From Propionicimonas sp. (GTDB lineage: Bacteria > Actinomycetota > Actinomycetes > Propionibacteriales > Propionibacteriaceae), in NCBI GenBank assembly GCA_031119515.1, contig JAVHXR010000087.1, positions 1-7,713 of the forward strand: 7,713 bases of DNA, given 5' to 3'. The notes under the pieces are model-generated. The model was given only the letters and a program-made list of their open reading frames with translations, ran no database searches and had not been told where the DNA came from. Shown piece after piece: positions 5,175-7,713 of the stretch. Both the position numbers and the translations under genes were made by a program. Every line of letters starts with the position of its first letter. The first letter of the stretch is position 1.

Positions 5175-7193
5175 ACGATCATGAGCAATGGCGACCCCCT
5201 CGTGGGCCATGTGCTGGACGGCCGCTACGAGATCCTCCGCAAGCTTGCCCGCGGGGGCATGGCCACCGTTTACCTTGCCTCCGACCGTCGCCTGACCCGC
5301 ACCGTCGCCGTGAAGGTGATGCACGACAACCTCGGCGGCGACGCCGAGTTCGTCGCCCGGTTCGACCGCGAGGCCAGGGCCGCCGCGCGCCTGTCCCACC
5401 CCAACGTGGTGGCGGTGTTCGACCAGGGCATGGACGCCGGCCGTCCCTACATCGTGATGGAGTACGTCGAAGGCTGCACGCTGCGCCACGTCATCACCCG
5501 CGAGGCGCCGATGGAGCCGACCAGGGCACTCGACCTGCTGGTGCCGGTGGTCGCCGCCGTCGCCGCCGCGCACGAGGCGGGGATCATCCACCGCGACATC
5601 AAGCCCGAGAACGTCCTGATCTCCGACCGCGGCCAGATCAAGGTCGCCGACTTCGGCCTGGCGCGCGCCGTCACAGCGCACACCGCCACCCAGACCGGCA
5701 CCTTGATCGGCACCGTTTCCTACATCGCCCCGGAGCTCGTCACGACCGGCAAGGGCGACACCCGGGCGGACGTCTACGCCCTCGGCGTGGTTCTGTTCGA
5801 GATGCTGACCGGACGCAAGCCGCACACCGGCGACACCCCGATCCAGGTCGCGTACGCCCACGTCCACAACGAGATCCCGGCGCCCTCCTCGCAGATGACG
5901 CCGTCGTGGCGGGACTCCCGCGGCGGCATCCCGCCCTACCTGGACGCCCTCGTCACCAGCGCTACCACCCGCGACAAGGGTGCCCGGCCGGCCGACGCCA
6001 CCGTGTTCCTCGACCACGCCCGCCGTGCCAGGCGCGCGCTCGCCGACGGCGTGATGGACGACCCTGCGCTCAGTGCCGCGATGCGGGTCTCCACCCTCGA
6101 CGCGTCGAACTCCCCGACCGAGCAGGTGCCCGCCCTGGTCGCCACCGGCAACGGCCAGACCGGGACGATCCAGCGAACCGCGACCCTGAGGTTCGCCCCG
6201 TCCACCCCGGTCAGTCCCGGCCACCCGCCGGTGGCGGACGGGATGCCGTACTACGACGACCTCCCCGAACCCGCCTCGCCGTCCGTCCGCCAGCTGAAGC
6301 AACGCCAGGCGCGCCGCCGGCGGCGCGGGCTGCTCACCCTGCTCGCCGTGCTGGTGCTGACCGCCGCGCTCGCCGTCGGCGGCTGGTGGGTGTTCCAGGG
6401 ACGGTTCATGGAGACCCCCGCGTTCGCGTCCCTCAGCCAGGAGGCCGCCGAGGCGCTCGCCACCGAGCGCGGCCTCCAGATCAGCTTCGACAACGACTTC
6501 TCCGAGACCGTCCCGATCGGGCAGGTGGTGCGGACGAACCCGGTCGAGGGGGCACCGATCCTGCGCGGCGGCGCCGTGGTCGCCTACCTGTCCAAGGGGC
6601 CGGAGCGTTACGAGATGCCGTCGGTGCTCGGGATGACCCCCGACAACGCCCAGGCCGCGCTGGAGGACAGCCACCTGGCGCTCGGCGCGGTCGAGAACGC
6701 GTACCACGACACCGCCGAGGCGGGCACGGTCTTCGACACCTCCGTCGAGGTCGGGGAGCGGGTCAAGCCCGGCACCAAGGTCGACCTGTCGGTCTCCAAG
6801 GGGCCGGCGCCGGTGGAGATCGTCGACTTCAAGGGCAAGCCGTTCGAGGAGGCCAAGGCTCACTACACCGACGCAGGGCTCAAGGTGGAGGTCGCGGAGG
6901 AGAAGAACCACAAGTCGATCCCGGCCGGCTCGGTGATCTCGTCCTCCCCGAGCAAGGGTGAGCTGCCGCGCGGCGGGACGATCACCTTCGTGGTCTCCAA
7001 GGGGCCGGTGATGGTGAAGGTGCCGTACGTGAAGTACATGGGCGTCGACGAGGCCACCAAGGTGCTGAAGAAGGAGGGCTTCAAGGTCAAGGTGGCCCAC
7101 ATCGCGAACTTCCTCGGACTGGTCGCCTACACCGACCCCGGCAACGGCAAGGAGGCCCCGGAGGGCTCGACCGTCACCATCTACGTGACATAG
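5172..7193 (+). CDS. transmembrane Ser/Thr protein kinase with four PASTA repeats (PknL/PknB type)
   Basis: Hanks-type Ser/Thr kinase that phosphorylates cytoplasmic proteins in response to cell-wall signals, probably peptidoglycan/lipid II fragments sensed by external PASTA repeats. 673 aa. Kinase domain about residues 18-290: Gly-rich loop ARGGMATVYLA (26-36; the first Gly of GxGxxG is Ala), Lys48 in VAVK, Glu67 of helix C, catalytic loop HRDIKPEN (140-147, Asp142), DFG (160-162), and APE (186-188). The activation segment has Thr at 168, 171, 173, 175, 177 and 181, the likely autophosphorylation region. A Thr/Pro-rich linker (about 290-375) leads to a basic RRRRR stop-transfer stretch and one membrane helix (about 387-408), so the N-terminus is inside. 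PASTA repeats end with SKGP at 474-477, 542-545 and 609-612; the fourth ends the protein. The NGDPLVGHVLDGRYE N-terminus and the Gly-to-Ala loop recall PknL, although M. tuberculosis PknL lacks PASTA repeats (from memory). All catalytic residues are present. Confidence 0.95.
   Translation: MTIMSNGDPLVGHVLDGRYEILRKLARGGMATVYLASDRRLTRTVAVKVMHDNLGGDAEFVARFDREARAAARLSHPNVVAVFDQGMDAGRPYIVMEYVEGCTLRHVITREAPMEPTRALDLLVPVVAAVAAAHEAGIIHRDIKPENVLISDRGQIKVADFGLARAVTAHTATQTGTLIGTVSYIAPELVTTGKGDTRADVYALGVVLFEMLTGRKPHTGDTPIQVAYAHVHNEIPAPSSQMTPSWRDSRGGIPPYLDALVTSATTRDKGARPADATVFLDHARRARRALADGVMDDPALSAAMRVSTLDASNSPTEQVPALVATGNGQTGTIQRTATLRFAPSTPVSPGHPPVADGMPYYDDLPEPASPSVRQLKQRQARRRRRGLLTLLAVLVLTAALAVGGWWVFQGRFMETPAFASLSQEAAEALATERGLQISFDNDFSETVPIGQVVRTNPVEGAPILRGGAVVAYLSKGPERYEMPSVLGMTPDNAQAALEDSHLALGAVENAYHDTAEAGTVFDTSVEVGERVKPGTKVDLSVSKGPAPVEIVDFKGKPFEEAKAHYTDAGLKVEVAEEKNHKSIPAGSVISSSPSKGELPRGGTITFVVSKGPVMVKVPYVKYMGVDEATKVLKKEGFKVKVAHIANFLGLVAYTDPGNGKEAPEGSTVTIYVT
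6405..7190 (+). repeat. four tandem PASTA-domain coding repeats
   Basis: Repeat units of about 61-68 codons cover roughly 6405-6602, 6603-6806, 6807-7007 and 7008-7190. The first three end with the identical 13-mer TCCAAGGGGCCGG at 6591, 6795 and 6996 (spacings 204 and 201 nt), encoding the SKGP hinge; copies two and three share 16 nt. The remainder of the units has diverged. Unit 1 is the least typical, lacking the usual VP-x-x-x-G opening. Lysines rise along the array: 1, 3, 8 and 8. Confidence 0.8.
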
Positions 7194-7207
7194 CGCGGCG
7201 GTCTGGC

Positions 7208-7713
7208 TCAGCCGGCGTCGTCCAGCACCCGCAGCGCCAGGCTGTCCAGGGCGTGGGTTGTCGAACCGAGAGCCACCACCGCCCGTCCGGTGTCGCGGGC
7301 CAGGCCGAGGTAGCTGCGGAACCCGCCGGTCCCGCCGTTGTGCCAGGTGAGCACTCCGCGGTCGCGCCGGTCGGTCACGATCCAGGCGGCTCCGATCCGG
7401 ACCGCGGGCCCCGCGAAGTCCACCACCGGGTCGAGCGCTGCGATCCCCGGCGCGACACCGTCCAGCAGCGCCCTCGCGAACCTGACCATGGCGTCCAGCG
7501 ATGCCCGCACTCCGCCCGCCGGGCCGATCGCCTCCCCCGTCCACGGTTCGACGGCGGTGCCGCGGTTGTGCCCCGGCAGGGCGGACGGCGGCAATGCGGC
7601 GGCGGAGGACGGGAGCTGGAAGGCCGACAGGCCGAGCGGGCCGGCGCCCGACAACGACGCGAGCAGCGGACGGAACCACAGCCGCTCGTAGATGGCGCGC
7701 ACGGTGGTCTGAT
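7208..7713 (-). CDS. class C beta-lactamase-like serine hydrolase, C-terminal part only
   Basis: C-terminal portion of a beta-lactamase/penicillin-binding-protein-like serine hydrolase (AmpC/EstB superfamily; members include esterases, D-aminopeptidases and DD-peptidases). The frame is open to the right edge: codons before the GTG at 7702 read Gln-Thr-Thr, so that GTG is probably internal and the gene starts outside. About 167 residues are visible. Support comes from GPAGGVRASLDAMVRFARAL, matching the family's GPAGGL-x-S-x-x-D-x-x-RF block, and from WHNGGTGGFRSYLGL, which holds the HxG-x-x-GF motif equivalent to the KTG triad. The SxxK nucleophile motif and YxN motif should lie upstream and cannot be checked, so activity and substrate are unknown. 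The gene converges on the kinase with 14 nt between stop codons and no convincing terminator. There is no evidence of a functional link to the kinase. Confidence 0.85.
   Translation of the reverse strand, partial: QTTVRAIYERLWFRPLLASLSGAGPLGLSAFQLPSSAAALPPSALPGHNRGTAVEPWTGEAIGPAGGVRASLDAMVRFARALLDGVAPGIAALDPVVDFAGPAVRIGAAWIVTDRRDRGVLTWHNGGTGGFRSYLGLARDTGRAVVALGSTTHALDSLALRVLDDAG

Noticed and set aside
4634..6961. 775-codon + strand open frame across the ThiE-family gene and the kinase
   Set aside because: It is Arg/Pro/Ala-rich shadow sequence in another frame, crosses the intergenic region and conflicts with two well-supported genes.
5025..7679. 884-codon open frame antisense to the kinase gene
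   Set aside because: The opposite strand is a definite kinase with all motifs. The antisense product is low-complexity (His, Gly, Arg, Val rich), matches no family I know and spans two real genes; such frames are expected where third positions are nearly all G or C.
1..7713. mobile element, CRISPR array, tRNA or phage gene
   Set aside because: No transposase or integrase motif, spaced direct-repeat array, tRNA-like fold or composition shift was seen; all substantial coding sequence belongs to chromosomal families.

Overview
The window is a compact, high-GC stretch of chromosome from an actinobacterium (Actinomycetota). GC is very high at third codon positions, and three genes carry TAGGNT -10 boxes placed 6-7 nt before a GTG or ATG, the leaderless arrangement common in this phylum. 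The protein families also fit: HelD, an IdsA-type prenyltransferase and a PASTA kinase with PknL-like features. The flavour suggests Propionibacteriales or a relative, but the order cannot be fixed from sequence alone. No RNA gene, CRISPR array, insertion sequence or phage gene is visible.

Layout: (1) the 3' part of a HelD-type RNA polymerase recycling ATPase, + strand, entering from the left edge; (2) metF, methylenetetrahydrofolate reductase, + strand, complete, with its own leaderless promoter; (3) an IdsA-type all-trans polyprenyl diphosphate synthase, + strand, complete, leaderless; (4) a ThiE-family protein, - strand, convergent with idsA with only 6 nt between the stop codons; (5) a transmembrane Ser/Thr protein kinase with four C-terminal PASTA repeats, + strand, divergent from the ThiE-like gene across a 143-nt control region; (6) the C-terminal part of a class C beta-lactamase-like serine hydrolase, - strand, running off the right edge.

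The genes are mostly monocistronic housekeeping functions: transcription recycling, one-carbon/methionine metabolism, isoprenoid supply, a thiamine-family enzyme and cell-envelope signalling. A metF-like / idsA / kinase neighbourhood also occurs around pknL in Mycobacterium tuberculosis (from memory), so this looks like an old conserved core region rather than a genomic island.

I see no convincing new multi-gene system. The points most worth a second look are the ThiE-like protein, which keeps the family scaffold but has lost several substrate- and metal-binding residues; the nested inverted repeats between it and the kinase; and the charge gradient along the PASTA repeats.
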